64,000 nt of DNA from Branchiostoma floridae (taxonomy: Eukaryota > Chordata > Leptocardii > Amphioxiformes > Branchiostomatidae). Made by a program: the position numbers and the translations under genes. Location of the stretch: NCBI RefSeq assembly GCF_000003815.2, contig NC_049984.1, forward strand, positions 9,058,622 to 9,122,621. Direction: 5' to 3'. This document shows, in pieces, positions 31,542 through 43,507 of the stretch (position 1 is the first letter of the stretch; each line of letters starts with the position of its first letter). Under the pieces are notes generated by a model. That model did no database searches. It worked only from the letters and a program-made list of their open reading frames with translations, and was not told where the DNA came from.

Positions 31542-33894
31542 GCAATGAAAACTGGCTTTGCCCTAGCAAGATCGCACAGTAGTCACATATGCTTGTCACT
31601 TGATGTTTGCAATCATGGAAATTTCCTTTCCCTTCAAGTAAAGACACACTTGACTAGATCATCAGTATTGAATGCAGGACTGTCTATCTGATGGAAGCAT
31701 CATCAGCATGAAATATTTACAGAGCACATTCAGGGTACTGTTACATTGGTAAAAATCACTTTCTTACAGACCGTACAAGATACAAACTACTCAAGATACC
31801 ATCCTTGACAATCCCCTGCAATGTCATCTTAGTATTTCCAATATTTGTTCTTGGTAACCACTTATGCCTCTACCAATGGGCAGAAGTCTTTGTGAAAGTC
31901 CTTTTCATTTGTTTCATTAAAAAAAATCAATACGGTAAATGACTTTCATCAGGACTGAATTCATTTCAGTTTGCGATGGTTGTTTCAATTCAACCAGCTT
32001 GCTTCAATCCAACTAGTACAATCCAACCAGTTTTTGCTTTTTCTTCCTAGTATTTCTGTGGGATAAAAAGTATGTGTAACATTTTTCTTAAAACTCGTCT
32101 AAACAAAAAAAATTTACCACTTGATACACTATACAAATGGTCAGATCAATAAGGTGGATTGTCATACCTACAAGTTTGGTATCCTTTCAGACAAAGGACA
32201 AGATAAATTGTCATCTTTGTTTCACCAACACGTCTGCCCTATATGGGGTCAATGACTTTACTGTGTCTTTTGTACATTGTTGACTATTTTACAGGGCTTA
32301 GAATGTATAAAAAATGTACAATTCAGTACTCGGCATGTTAGTGTTGCAGCAGAAATCTTGCATTAGTTTCCAAATACTGGCCTCTCTAATGTTTACAGAT
32401 ATGAAACTTTATGGAACGCTGACTGTGTTTCTCTGACTTTGACCTGCAGAAAATAGTTGTGCGTTGGGAAGCCCCTACTTTGTGCAGTGCTGCTCTTTGT
32501 TTGAAGCACTCGTGTCACTGTGACTGTTTTAGCCCAAACACTAGTAGTTAAACATTTGATTGATATTGTACCAGTCTGTTTCTCACACAGTCTATTCTTT
32601 GATTCACATTCAGCCTAAACAAGTACATAATATTGTTCACATTGAATGACTGAATGTACATTTAAAATATTCAAGTGCATGCATAAAACAATTTTTATGG
32701 TAAAGCAACATCACATAACTATAACATTAGAGCTGACATGTACAATACATATCTATATCGTGCAATGCTAAGGAAGTCTGTATACAGACCAATTGTCCTT
32801 GTAAAAGCATTTTGCTTAGCATCATTAATCAATAGGTGAACAAATCTTAAAATCCGCTTAAAGAATCAAACAGAACACAAATATACAGAAACTCCTGGGG
32901 ACATGTCATTTGTACACAATCAAAATTTACCTACATGAAAATAATATATAAAACAAGTTTTGGCTTCCTAAGCACAGTCATTTCAAATACAACAATTATC
33001 ATCATATTTACAGCTACTACCTTGGCTGAGAAGGGCCAGACATTGTGGATTGAACCAGGCTCATTATTTGTACTTGCATAAAAGTCAAATCATCCCCACA
33101 ATGTTGGGTCCCTTTCTGGCCTTAACTTCGAAAGACATGTCTGCACATAGCAGTCCCTGGATACAGTTTCTTCACAAAAACTTTAACGACTAAACATTAC
33201 GCTAGTCTTTAACGACCTTGCAGTGACAGATCTACTGTTGCCGCATGCCATACTCGAGCAATCTAAGACATCTGAATTTACAAAAAATCACATCCAAAAT
33301 ACCTACCTTAAGTTTACTGTGTTATCTACTCAAACTCAAAGTCCCTTTTTGCATTAACTTGCATGATGCTCAGCATTTTCAGAATTGTGAAGGATTTGTG
33401 AAGAGACTTTGATTTGAAAAAAAAAAAAAAGTACGGTACCCAAATTTGTTTCTTTCTCTTTCTTTGGTCATCTCTATCAAAAACTGAACTTCTTTGCTTT
33501 GAGCTGATTGGAATTTGACAATTTATTACGAAGCTGAATGTTGGATCTATTTGCCAGTTGGGGGAGGGCCCTCCTCATGTCCCAGGATAGCTCAGTCTCG
33601 GACTAGCGCCCTCTGTCCACAGCAGAGAGCAATGCAGAGCAGCAAACACTGTCCTGTGTCAGAAGAACAACTATATGAGCAATGATGGCTGCACCCATTC
33701 TCCCTACACAACACAATTTTTGTTTGCAGCTCTTATTATTTAGTCTTAAGTCCTACTGACTTAAGAGTGGTCGCATCTATCCGACATGATGCTGTGATTA
33801 TCCAGAGATGTACTTCTGTCCATAGCATTGGGCAAAGGATTCAGAAGAAAGTTGTTCCGTTCTGTACCTCAGTCCTGGGTAGCCTGTCCCCCAG

Positions 33895-36800
33895 TCAGTC
33901 CCCAGGATGCTCTGGACAGGAACGGTTCACCTCAAACCACTTGTCAATACATCTGCAAACAGAACACAACAAGATTAAGTCTATCTCCAACAACATGCCT
34001 ACATTCCTTACCTTCTCCAACAGCATGCCAACATAGTTTATGTCAAATAGACAGGACATTGTATAGGAAAGTAGACAGTATATCACTTTCAGTAGCATAT
34101 GAAAATACATGTAAATAGAAATAAAACACCTAAAAAAATGAACAGCATTTAGAGAAACACAAAAAAAACTGATGGGCTTGTTGTTAGACCCTCATGAAAA
34201 GTGAATGAAGTCAAATCAAAAGCAGCACCATATCTAATCAATGAGCCAATATACTTTGTGTACGACCCATATATTGCTATTGGCACATAACTCACCCTTT
34301 GTGATAGATGCACAGACAGGGCAGGCGCGCTATAGTGTCTCCTTGGGAAAGATCTTCAAAACATATGACACATTCTCCAGCATCAGCAGCAAGAACATCC
34401 TCTGTTCACACAAAACAACAGAAAACATTCAATCAGCTGCACCCGATAAAGGCCCGTCGTTTAACGAGGTACAAGGAAACTCAATACAGAACCTTTATCT
34501 AGCCTCCGGCAACCTAAAAATAGGCTGCCAAAAACCCATCTTTTCAATTATTCAACAAGGTTGGAACAAAGTCAGACGTCATACCAGGCCTGACTTAAAG
34601 TAACCTGTTACCACATGACTTCACAAATCCACCCTTCTGTCACTGCAAGATTGTGTTGAACTTGACTTGTTGTAACTTAACAAATCAAAAATCTCTGAAA
34701 AATGCCATTGCTAAAGAAAACACTCCTAACCATGTATCTGCCTTCTGGCATTTGTATTTGAAACTCTAACATTAATTGAGCTGTAGCATTTTCTAAGGCA
34801 GAGTAATTACAGTGGTGCTACATTGTAACAGCTCGCGTGATGAGGAGACAGCAGGGGCCAGCCTTCGACAAGACACTACACAGGCCTCAGCTTTATGTAG
34901 GCAGAGTTGAAGGCGGCATACAAACAGTCCAGAAATACTATGACATGTATTAAAAGGCCTCTTTCCAGGGATGTTCACATTAATTTTGCTTTTCCATTAA
35001 ACTTGATGATTGATTGTCAACAAAAGGTTTCCAACTGTGCTAAACACTTGATAGTATGAAAAAGCCTGGACTAGATTATACCAACCATGATGGGGTCTTA
35101 CTAATCATAGTGCATGTTGGGAGCATGTTGCCTGGGGAAGGGGACAAAAGAGGGAGGGACCATTATCTCTATTAGCGTGCATCCAATTATGACCTTAGTC
35201 CATCCAAGAAAATTACTTGTTCCTGAGAGAATGAAACATCATAATCATAGTTTATGAAATGTGAGAGTAATGAGTGACTACCTCCTTATCCTGGACATTT
35301 TTATGGGTATTGAATTCCATGCTGATTCACATGATACATTTTCATATTCATAGGTCTTCCTTTTCTTAATTACAAGAAAAGGAATTAAAGATAAGTGTGG
35401 AAAACAAGAAACTGTGTGCTGTGGCCCTGTAGGCAAGTGTGTGTGTAGTTGTGTACATCAAACTTTCAAAGTAATTACTGTTCATCAGCTAAATGACATT
35501 CGGTCTGCCGCAGGTCTAGTTTTTGTTCCATATGGGTGCACACCCCAGTTTATTTTGGGTTTCAATTCCAGGCTGTGCACTCTCAAACCTTCTCTTCCAA
35601 GACATACTTATAAAGCAGAAAAGCTTCTACTTTTCGTAATTTTGGGTGGACAAAATTTCCTTCACATAAAAAATTACTTTCACTTGTGTACTTTCAATAT
35701 GTAATGGATTATTCCAGCAGCTTGCTTGGCCATGGTCACCAAACTATTAACAAATTGGGTGAGCCTTCCTTTTCAAAGTTTCACATGCCAAACACCACTT
35801 TGTGTAATGCAACTGAAGCCTGAAATCTCTCAATTACACAGCTACTGGTTTGGATAATGGCAGTCACATCATTTGCATACAATGTAGCTGCCAGTCACAT
35901 GGATAACACAGAGATCAAGCCTTTAAGGCTAAAGGTGAAATGTGTATCTATGTAGACAACATTAATGATCACTATCTTTCATGTATTGTTGGGGCTGCCA
36001 CCTGCAAATGTCAAATGCCCACCTGCAACCTGCCATTTACAGAAAAAAAAGCAAGCAAAAAAGCACTTGATATGAGGTAAGTCAAAAGAGTACAGGCTAG
36101 CAGTTAATCTTATATTGTATAAAACTGAAAAATAAAGTATTTTGAGGTCAGGCTGTAGTTGCAGCAAGGTGATGATCAGTTGTTCCACGTGGACCTACCA
36201 TTGTAGCTAATCCTGGGTTTGGTCAGGCACATAACAAGGTGGCACTCAATGTCATCAGGAGGCACGAACTTAGAGCAGACGGGACACTTAATCCCTGAAA
36301 CAACAAGGAAGTCTTGGTTAGCATTACAACATGTGACTGTCTGCAGTTACCTTAAAAACCTGTTCCGGACAAAACCAGGATGTTCGAAAGCTTCTGTATG
36401 AGTCTTTATCACACAGAGAAATAAAATATTAATACATATTTGACGTAGTTCTCATGACGACTCTTAGTTCCTCTGGTAACAAATACTTTGGCAGCTTCTG
36501 CTGCTTGGTCAAGTCAGTGTCTGTCACGTAGGCATGTCGGTCTAAGTAAGACTCAGACAAGTTAGAGATAACAGCAACCTGAACTTACACTCAACAGACT
36601 CTCATGGTGCACATCAAATTGCCATGTTTGTAAGAATAAATTCTAGTGAAAACACTTGGAACAATGAGACAAGACATTTATTCAGAATGTATATGGTTCA
36701 ATAGTCACTGCCACTGACACTGGGAAACATAACATGGCAAGTCCATATATGGGGGTTGTCTATACCGTCATAGCAATATTGGGTTTCAACTGGTGATATA

Positions 36801-39050
36801 AACAGTGACGCCAATGGGAAAGCAAGGGCATTAAAGTTCCCCCGAGTTAAGGATAGCATGGCCATAATCAGAAACCAGTTGTAACTACATGTGTATCAAG
36901 AGTGTAAACAGAACATTGTAGTGTACAGTGTAAGCCATCACTGTTGCAATATAGAATCACAATTTGTGGAACACATTTGAAATGCCTGCATCACAGTCAC
37001 AGTCGTTAACATGTCTGACTGAATGTGACATCAATTATAGATCCAGACCCAAGGTCAAAATGTAATTATGGCATTCCAGTAAAACCTCTCCTTGGTCAAA
37101 ACAATCAATTAATTTTGTCATAATTCACACAGTATTTCATAAAACAGAGATTTTATGATTCACTCAGGTTATTTTCTATACAGTATGTTACACATTCTAG
37201 ACTTTGTGATGTTGTTTATTTTTCCATCAAACAATGGCAATCCTGCAGGCTTAAGTTGCTTGTATTCCAAGAATCTTTTCATGTTTAATTTCTACTTATT
37301 CAATCTTATAACAGTGTTTGCAAAAGAGCTCATCGGTATTCACATGCAAATATATGTAATATGCAAATCTAAGCCCACATCTCCATGCTGTCAACAAGCA
37401 GGCAGCTTTCAGACATTCACTTCAGTCCTGTGAGTGTGAAGTGGTGCATTCCACCCTGTACTGCAGAGTGGTGGGGTGAGCCATGGGTCGAGTAGCATGA
37501 GCATGGAGGGTAAAGATCACAATACAATAAGAGCCCTTATAGGGACCAAACTATGCACATATATAGTCTTGTTACTCATGCCTATGATACTCAAAACTCT
37601 TTACTATACTGTCTATACTATAGACAGTGGGTTGATAAAGCTACACTATGTGGCCAGTGATAAGGTACGAAAGTGTGTTGTTTGTTTTTTCTTCTCTTTT
37701 TGCTACTTCCCCCCAAAAAAATTGCTGCAATGCACACTTACAATTGTAAGCATAATGCATTGAATGACATAGAAGACTTGATGCACATGTGCAACCCACG
37801 GGACATGAAACAAACTGGGACAAGAAAAACAAATAACTGCACTTCTTTGTGGGGTCAACAGACTGAACAGTTCTGCTTCTGCCTTCCATATGATAGGTGT
37901 TACATTAAAAAAAATGCATGGGCTTTGTCAGAATCTATGTCTGAGGGTGCCAAGGCATTACACAGACCATTTCTCATCCTTTTCACATTTAAAAGCATGT
38001 TTTGCCTTTTTGACACAGATTTTAAGGACAAAGAATCTCTGGCTTCCTGCAAATGACAATTCTTCTGATCCCTCCCCTTTCTAGCAGCCCACTGTGGACA
38101 TTGAAACTGTGAACAAAGGGTAACATTACCACTCACAATGGAACCATGGCACCACTATACAACATTAACAAACAGTGAAATTGCAATCTCAAGCTTGGTC
38201 ATAGTCCATTTCCTCAATTTGATTATTAAAACTTTGCTCATGTTAGATAAACAGCGGGTAATGGTACCTGCACATTTCACGACGACAAAATCATAAACCG
38301 ATGTGTAAACGGTAACAAATTGTCCATAATTCACTTATGACTCCTACTTAGCCCCGGGTTAGTTAGTTTTCCTGCCAAAAACTTTGCCTAACTGAATTCC
38401 AGTGGTAAAAGTGCCACACATTTAAAGTTTGCAATAAATTTGACTTAGCGTCTTAAGTGCAACGAAAGGGACTGGAACGGCAACCAAAGTGAAGGGCAGT
38501 CGTCCCAACACTCAAGTCAAGGTTGCGAACAAAGTCACGGGAGACAGGTTACTTAGCTAAACACTACTAGTTGACATGCGTTTCCTGTTAAACTAACTGA
38601 AAGTTGGAGCCTGCTTATACACTGGTGGGTGTTATGTCTTATACACAGACCTCCTTGGCAATTTATGGGCACTGTTGTCAACATTTTGCCGAGAAACAAA
38701 TTAGTGTTTATCCTACCACTTAGCAGCGATGGTGCGATCAGCTGCACCGGCAGAGACTGTGCGGCACCCATGGGGAAAAGCCTGCCATCGTCCGGTGTAC
38801 TGTTTTCGCTGTCCGGAGCACTGTATGCGCCGTTTGATGGAATACTCAATGGTTGCGGACCTTGAACACTGCCAAGCGAGCGTGTCCTGTTGCCGATCCT
38901 TGGATGCAGCCCCGAGGCTCCGGGGACATGACCGTGAATCTGGTTGGGGCCAGGCGAGCTCATCGCCACCCCGCCATTATTCCTGGCCGTGGCGCCACCG
39001 CCATTAGAGAAGGTCCTCATGCGTGTGTTCGTACTCTGTTTAGCCCCCAT
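33895..39050 (-). CDS. ZNRF1: ZNRF1/ZNRF2-type E3 ubiquitin ligase, complete, 197 aa
   Basis: Four exons: 39050-38717, 36294-36199, 34401-34296, 33952-33895. ZNRF1/2 are N-myristoylated RING E3 ligases of endosome, lysosome and plasma membranes. The protein begins MGAKQS, the same myristoylation start (Gly2) as the vertebrate members. A Ser/Pro/Gly-rich, probably disordered stretch follows to residue 110, ending SLLSG. Next comes the zinc-finger-like motif with C115, C118, H130 and C134 (CPVCSKFVPP), the linker YNEDVLAADAGE, and the RING from C154 to C191. The protein ends CIDKWFEVNRSCPEHPGD, essentially the vertebrate C-terminus. Phases 1, 1, 2 join cleanly. Human ZNRF1 has 227 residues; the shorter N-terminus accounts for the difference. 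Whether it is the single pro-orthologue of ZNRF1 and ZNRF2 cannot be settled here. Confidence 0.95.
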
Positions 39051-39427
39051 GTTCTCTTACGCAGTCTACAGATATCGGTGCGCCTCAGCAGATGTTTCTG
39101 GCTGCTTTATCAAGATGAGACGGTGTCAAATCCTTGGGAAAGTGTCCGTGTAACAGTGCTTCATCATTGCAGACATCCGCCATGTTTCCTCTCCGTGCTG
39201 ATGACCAAAACACTGTGACATCATGCACAGCTAACCAATCAAAGCCCGGCTTAGGGACGTCTCGTCTCTATGACGTCACGCAAAGGTAACCAATCATAAC
39301 TCGGCTTAGTGAAACATCATCTCTGTGACGTCATTCCTTGGATGGGAACGTTCGCGCATGCGTACTATTCGACTTAGCAACAGGCCAAAATACAAGTTTG
39401 TCGTGAGACTCGAAGAATTCCAGCAAA
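39051..39427. promoter_or_regulatory. Bidirectional promoter of the ZNRF and roadblock genes with a duplicated CCAAT-CRE module
   Basis: The two start codons lie head to head, 377 bp apart. The stretch holds two CCAAT boxes (39235-39239, 39290-39294) and two perfect palindromic CREs, TGACGTCA (39271-39278, 39326-39333). Both CCAAT-to-CRE spacings are 36 bp and the module repeats with a 55-bp period. An NRF-1-like site, GCGCATGCG, is at 39354-39362. There is no TATA box, as is usual for shared housekeeping promoters. Which start each element serves is inference. Confidence 0.7.
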
Positions 39428-41234
39428 ATGGTGGGTTTTTCACATTTTAGAGCAATTGTTCTGTTTCACAGAAACTAACAAAAGATACTGGTACAAGTTT
39501 GGATGTGGAAGAAGCTGTAGAGTGGTGATTGACACATGTTGTGAATGATTTTGTCGTGTTTCGCTAAGAGGAGTATGTTCCACAGATTTGGGGTGGGAGG
39601 GCGGTAGAATATAACACTAGTATGCTATATCAATGTATCGTCAGAAGAAACAAACATTGATGCTCCTGTTTCACACCACAGTCTGAAGTTGAGGAGATGT
39701 TGAAGCGGATCCAGGGCCACAAGGGCGTCATTGGGATCATCGTCGTCAACTCTGAAGGTAACATTTGTTTACCTGACATCACAACACAACAACAGAATCC
39801 GTGTCATGTAAAATGCATGCATTTTTAGGTGTGCAAAATGGAGCCTTTAAGTCTAGAAGTATTTTGGTCTACTTAAGACCCATAGTAGCATTAAGAGTGT
39901 AGTTTAGCTGATAAAGAGCAACTCAAACGTCAAAACCGTGTTACCATAAAGCAGGTGTCCAGCTTTGGCATCATATTATTGTCATTTCTAATTGTACTGT
40001 GTTAGCATTGCTTCAATAAAATAAAATGAATCAAGTTTTTACACATTAAAGTATTAGAGTTGAGCATCCCTCATAAAGTCATAAAGAGCTGCTTAGCTGT
40101 CCACCACTAAAACAGCATTGTCAAACTTGCTCTGGAACATGCATGTAATACCACCCTGGAACACTAGCTGGTGCTTTTGTACTATCTTTTGTTGCACAGT
40201 GTATCAAGTGACATCTTGGCCACAGGTGTTTCAAATAGCCTGGGAATACAGGGAGCTAAAAGCCTTGGCCACTGGACCACCCTTAACTATCTATTTGGCA
40301 TAAAGTATGAATTGTGTCAAGAATCAGAATACTTCTCATGATTTTTTGTACTTTGGGGACTTTCCAGAGGGTACTACAGTTGTATTTTCTTTTGTTACTT
40401 AGCATCCAACAAAATGACCATACATCTGTCCACTTAAGTAATAAGTCACAAGTAATAAGTTATCAACAATATCACCTCAAACTGTGTTCTTGGTCATGTG
40501 CAGGTATCCCCATCAGGACGACACTGGATAACTCCACCACTGTGCAGTACGCAGGTCTGATACACAACCTGTCCAACAAGGCACGCAGCGTGGTACGGGA
40601 CATCGACCCACAGAACGACCTGACATTCCTCCGCATCCGCTCCAAGAAACACGAGATCATGGTCGCACCAGGTAGGGGAGGGGCATGCGGTGGGTTGTGG
40701 GGTTGACTTTACTGTCTTGACACATTGTGAAATATATTACTCCAATGTGGCGTTGTGGCGTAACTGGTAGAGTGTAAGGCTTGGAATCTAGAGGTTCTGG
40801 GTTCGATACTAACCATTCCCCTGGCATTGTTCCCTTGGGAAAGGCACTTTACACAAATTTCCACCTCCTTGGCAGATCTGTCAAAAGTGTGCAAAAAAAA
40901 CACACACATGGACTTAGTGTGCCAATGTTCATCATTAGCCTTTTTCATTACTCCAGTTGCATTTAGGGGCAGACCCATAAGATTAGGGGAAAGAAATGAT
41001 ATTAATTTGTGTCAATGGGAATGATCTTAACATTATTGAGTATTGACAGCTGAACAATTGTAGAATGACTTGCTTAGACTGTAGACCTAGAAAGAATTAC
41101 ATCACCAATCTCCTCTCCCCCAATTGTTCCTGGGGTGTCAATCAATATTACTTGTGCTTACAAATGTTTTTCTCTTTTTTTTTCCAGACAAGGAGTATAT
41201 ACTGATTTGTATCCAGAACCCCAGCGACAATTAG
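39428..41234 (+). CDS. DYNLRB: Dynein light chain roadblock (DYNLRB1/2), complete, 97 aa
   Basis: Four exons: 39428-39430 (only the ATG), 39682-39757, 40504-40671, 41188-41234. Roadblock/LC7 light chains dimerise and bind the dynein intermediate chain, in cytoplasmic dynein and in ciliary dyneins. The predicted protein starts [17 protein letters not shown], has the family core [12 protein letters not shown], and carries [20 protein letters not shown] in its middle, nearly identical to vertebrate DYNLRB. It ends CIQNPSDN. Length (96-97 in vertebrates) and phases (0, 1, 1) fit exactly. The gene starts inside a bidirectional promoter shared with the ZNRF gene. A tRNA-derived SINE sits in the last intron (40744-40945). 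Confidence 0.97.
40744..40945 (+). mobile_element. tRNA-derived SINE in the last intron of the roadblock gene
   Basis: An A-box-like TGGCGTAACTGG and a B-box-like GGGTTCGATAC lie at normal tRNA spacing. The body then shares CCTTGGGAAAGGCACTTTAC and the AAAAAACACACAC stretch with the copy at 24525. The head cannot fold as a functional tRNA. Confidence 0.7.
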
Positions 41235-41850
41235 ACACCTCCACTGTTCACAGCCCAACTTTATATAGCAAGTGCACTACTGCTCTAGTGGGAAGACCAT
41301 CAGCTACAACAATGATTTCTAGATCAAATTGTTTATCTGAAATGGTTGCAAATTAGTGTAAATATTGGTTGAGTTGGAGAGTTATGTTTAGACCCAGACG
41401 CTGTTTTTTGGTGGTAGTGACACGGCATACTTTATATAGGTTAAGTGTTTATTTTAGGTCTTGTATTGTTAGGTATTTGAATGGGATATCCCTTCTGAAA
41501 GTTCTCTTTGTACAGCATTCCCAAATTGTCGTGCACCATTGCTGGCACTCCTTTGATTATTTTTCTAAGCTCCACAATGAGCTTACTTTTGACAATTGGA
41601 ATAGAACATGCTAGTAGTTGTAAGGTCGGCATGCATGCAAAATACCATGAATGACATCAACATGGATTGAGACGAGATCTATGAAGCACTGTACCAAGGT
41701 TAGAATCCTGTACAAGATGCCATATTAAAACCAATTATATATAACTGCACACATAGAAGAACTTGGGAGCATTTGATGTAACAGACTTAGCATGTGCCAC
41801 ATGACTGAACAACTGGTTTATCACAGCTAAGGGGCATTATACCAATTGTT

Positions 41851-41856
41851 AATAAA
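41851..41856 (+). terminator. Polyadenylation signal of the roadblock gene
   Basis: AATAAA about 620 bases downstream of the TAG at 41232-41234, followed by T-rich sequence. It defines a 3' UTR of roughly 640 bases. Confidence 0.5.
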
Positions 41857-41869
41857 AATCTCTCTTTCC

Positions 41870-42640
41870 TTGAAAATTTTTGATCCCATTTGTATCATTG
41901 TTTATCATTGTTCAAAGACAACTTATTTTTCATGAGTTTTAGGAGAAAGCTAATAGGGTATGTGGAGCACATATGTTGAATGTTCTTGCCATGAAGTGGT
42001 ACATATCATTCTCAGGATCCTGTGGAGCACGGAGGACCATTCATCCATCATGTGACCTTGAATAACTGACAAACATTCATATGCAGCTAGACTTGACATA
42101 TTAAGGAAACTACATTCAATTAACCTGTTTGGATGCTTTTAATACCACATAGATACAGTTTACATGTTTTGGTCAGCTGGACACTTTTATATCTGATAAA
42201 ACAGTATTCACCTGTTCCCACACACCTATGCACAGCTCAGACCGATATACCAAATCGGAGCCTTGTTGGCATGTCTTGTAAACACACACATGGCTCAGGG
42301 AAAATGTCAAGCTTGCTCCCCTCCCGAGAGAAGAAATTACCAAAGGATGAAGTTCACGGCTCTCCATGTGTGGGTACCTTACGTTTTGAAGTTCGGTGTG
42401 CAGGCTATATCTAGAGTATGGTGAATAACTGGAACACACAATAAATACTTTCTCCTTGTAATTCTGCAGGATGTACTTGCAACAACTTTTGTAAATGTAC
42501 ATAGGGTAATACCGTAATAGACAAGTATACTGTGTACATGTTTATGACGATTTGCATTCAAGAGTACCATGATACGATAGTCACAGATATCTTTAAAACA
42601 TGAAAACACTGGTAGTGATTGATGAAGGTGTTCCCAATAT
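41870..42640. other. Intergenic stretch between the roadblock and TAL1 genes
   Basis: The two genes converge on this AT-rich stretch. I see no coding, RNA or repeat feature in it. Confidence 0.4.
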
Positions 42641-42646
42641 GTTGAA

Positions 42647-42652
42647 TTTATT
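42647..42652 (-). terminator. Polyadenylation signal of the TAL1 gene
   Basis: AATAAA on the minus strand about 855 bases after the TAL1 stop codon. The implied 3' UTR (about 42630-43507) is AT-rich with a T/GTT-rich tract near 43360-43380. Confidence 0.45.
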
Positions 42653-43507
42653 ACAGCCTTTAAAAAAGTTCAGTTTTACTCAATATTCAAGATAAATCTA
42701 AATGGTCACTTCATCCTTGCTGGATTACATACGATAGTGATTCATGCACAGCAGCATAAACTGTCGTTGTTAGTAGAGGTAGGACGGGTTACCACGCATA
42801 CCAGCAATCTAGAGTGAGTGCTATGATCTCAGCACTGTAGTCTGGAGTGGTAACACTAGGGTATCGGTACATTGAATCATGATTCCCTCCATGTTCTTGT
42901 TTCCTCCCTTTCGTACTTTCAATGTGGATGAAATCGATGTATGGCACAGTTTCGATTATAAGGACTTTTAACTGTGTGCTAAGCTGAGAATGAAATGGTC
43001 AACATAGAAATTTGCGATCCTGACAGAATAACATTTGAGAAAAACGCGGTGGGCAGATTGCGCCATCATGACTTGTGACATGCAATAATGATCTCATGCT
43101 AATAATCTGATTTCTGAAAAAAATGACTATCACTTTGGATAACTCTTCAAAACGGTGCAGTGCACTGACTGAAGTGATTTGACAATTTTTTACAAGTACA
43201 GGTATACGTCACGTCATCTCACTTCATGATGTCCACTGTGGCGAAGTATTCAAACTCACACTCACAGACCGCCTACTCTCCAAGCAGAGGTTAGGCTCCG
43301 GCTAGTTTTTGATGACGTCTTTTTGGCGTATTTATCCGGCTTTCTATCTTGTCGTGTTTTTTTTTTTTGTTGTTGTTGTTTCTTTGTCGTTTGCCTGGCC
43401 GTCGACAGAAAGAAAATCTGACTAAACAGAAATGTCCGATAAGAACGCCTGCAAAGACGTCAAAAAGCAGCCAGAGTGCAGAGTAGAACTCCATCTTCAG
43501 TTCTCAG

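Noticed and set aside
40752-40810. tRNA gene
   Set aside because: A- and B-box-like motifs are present, but the flanks do not form an acceptor stem and a SINE body follows, shared with 24525-24760.
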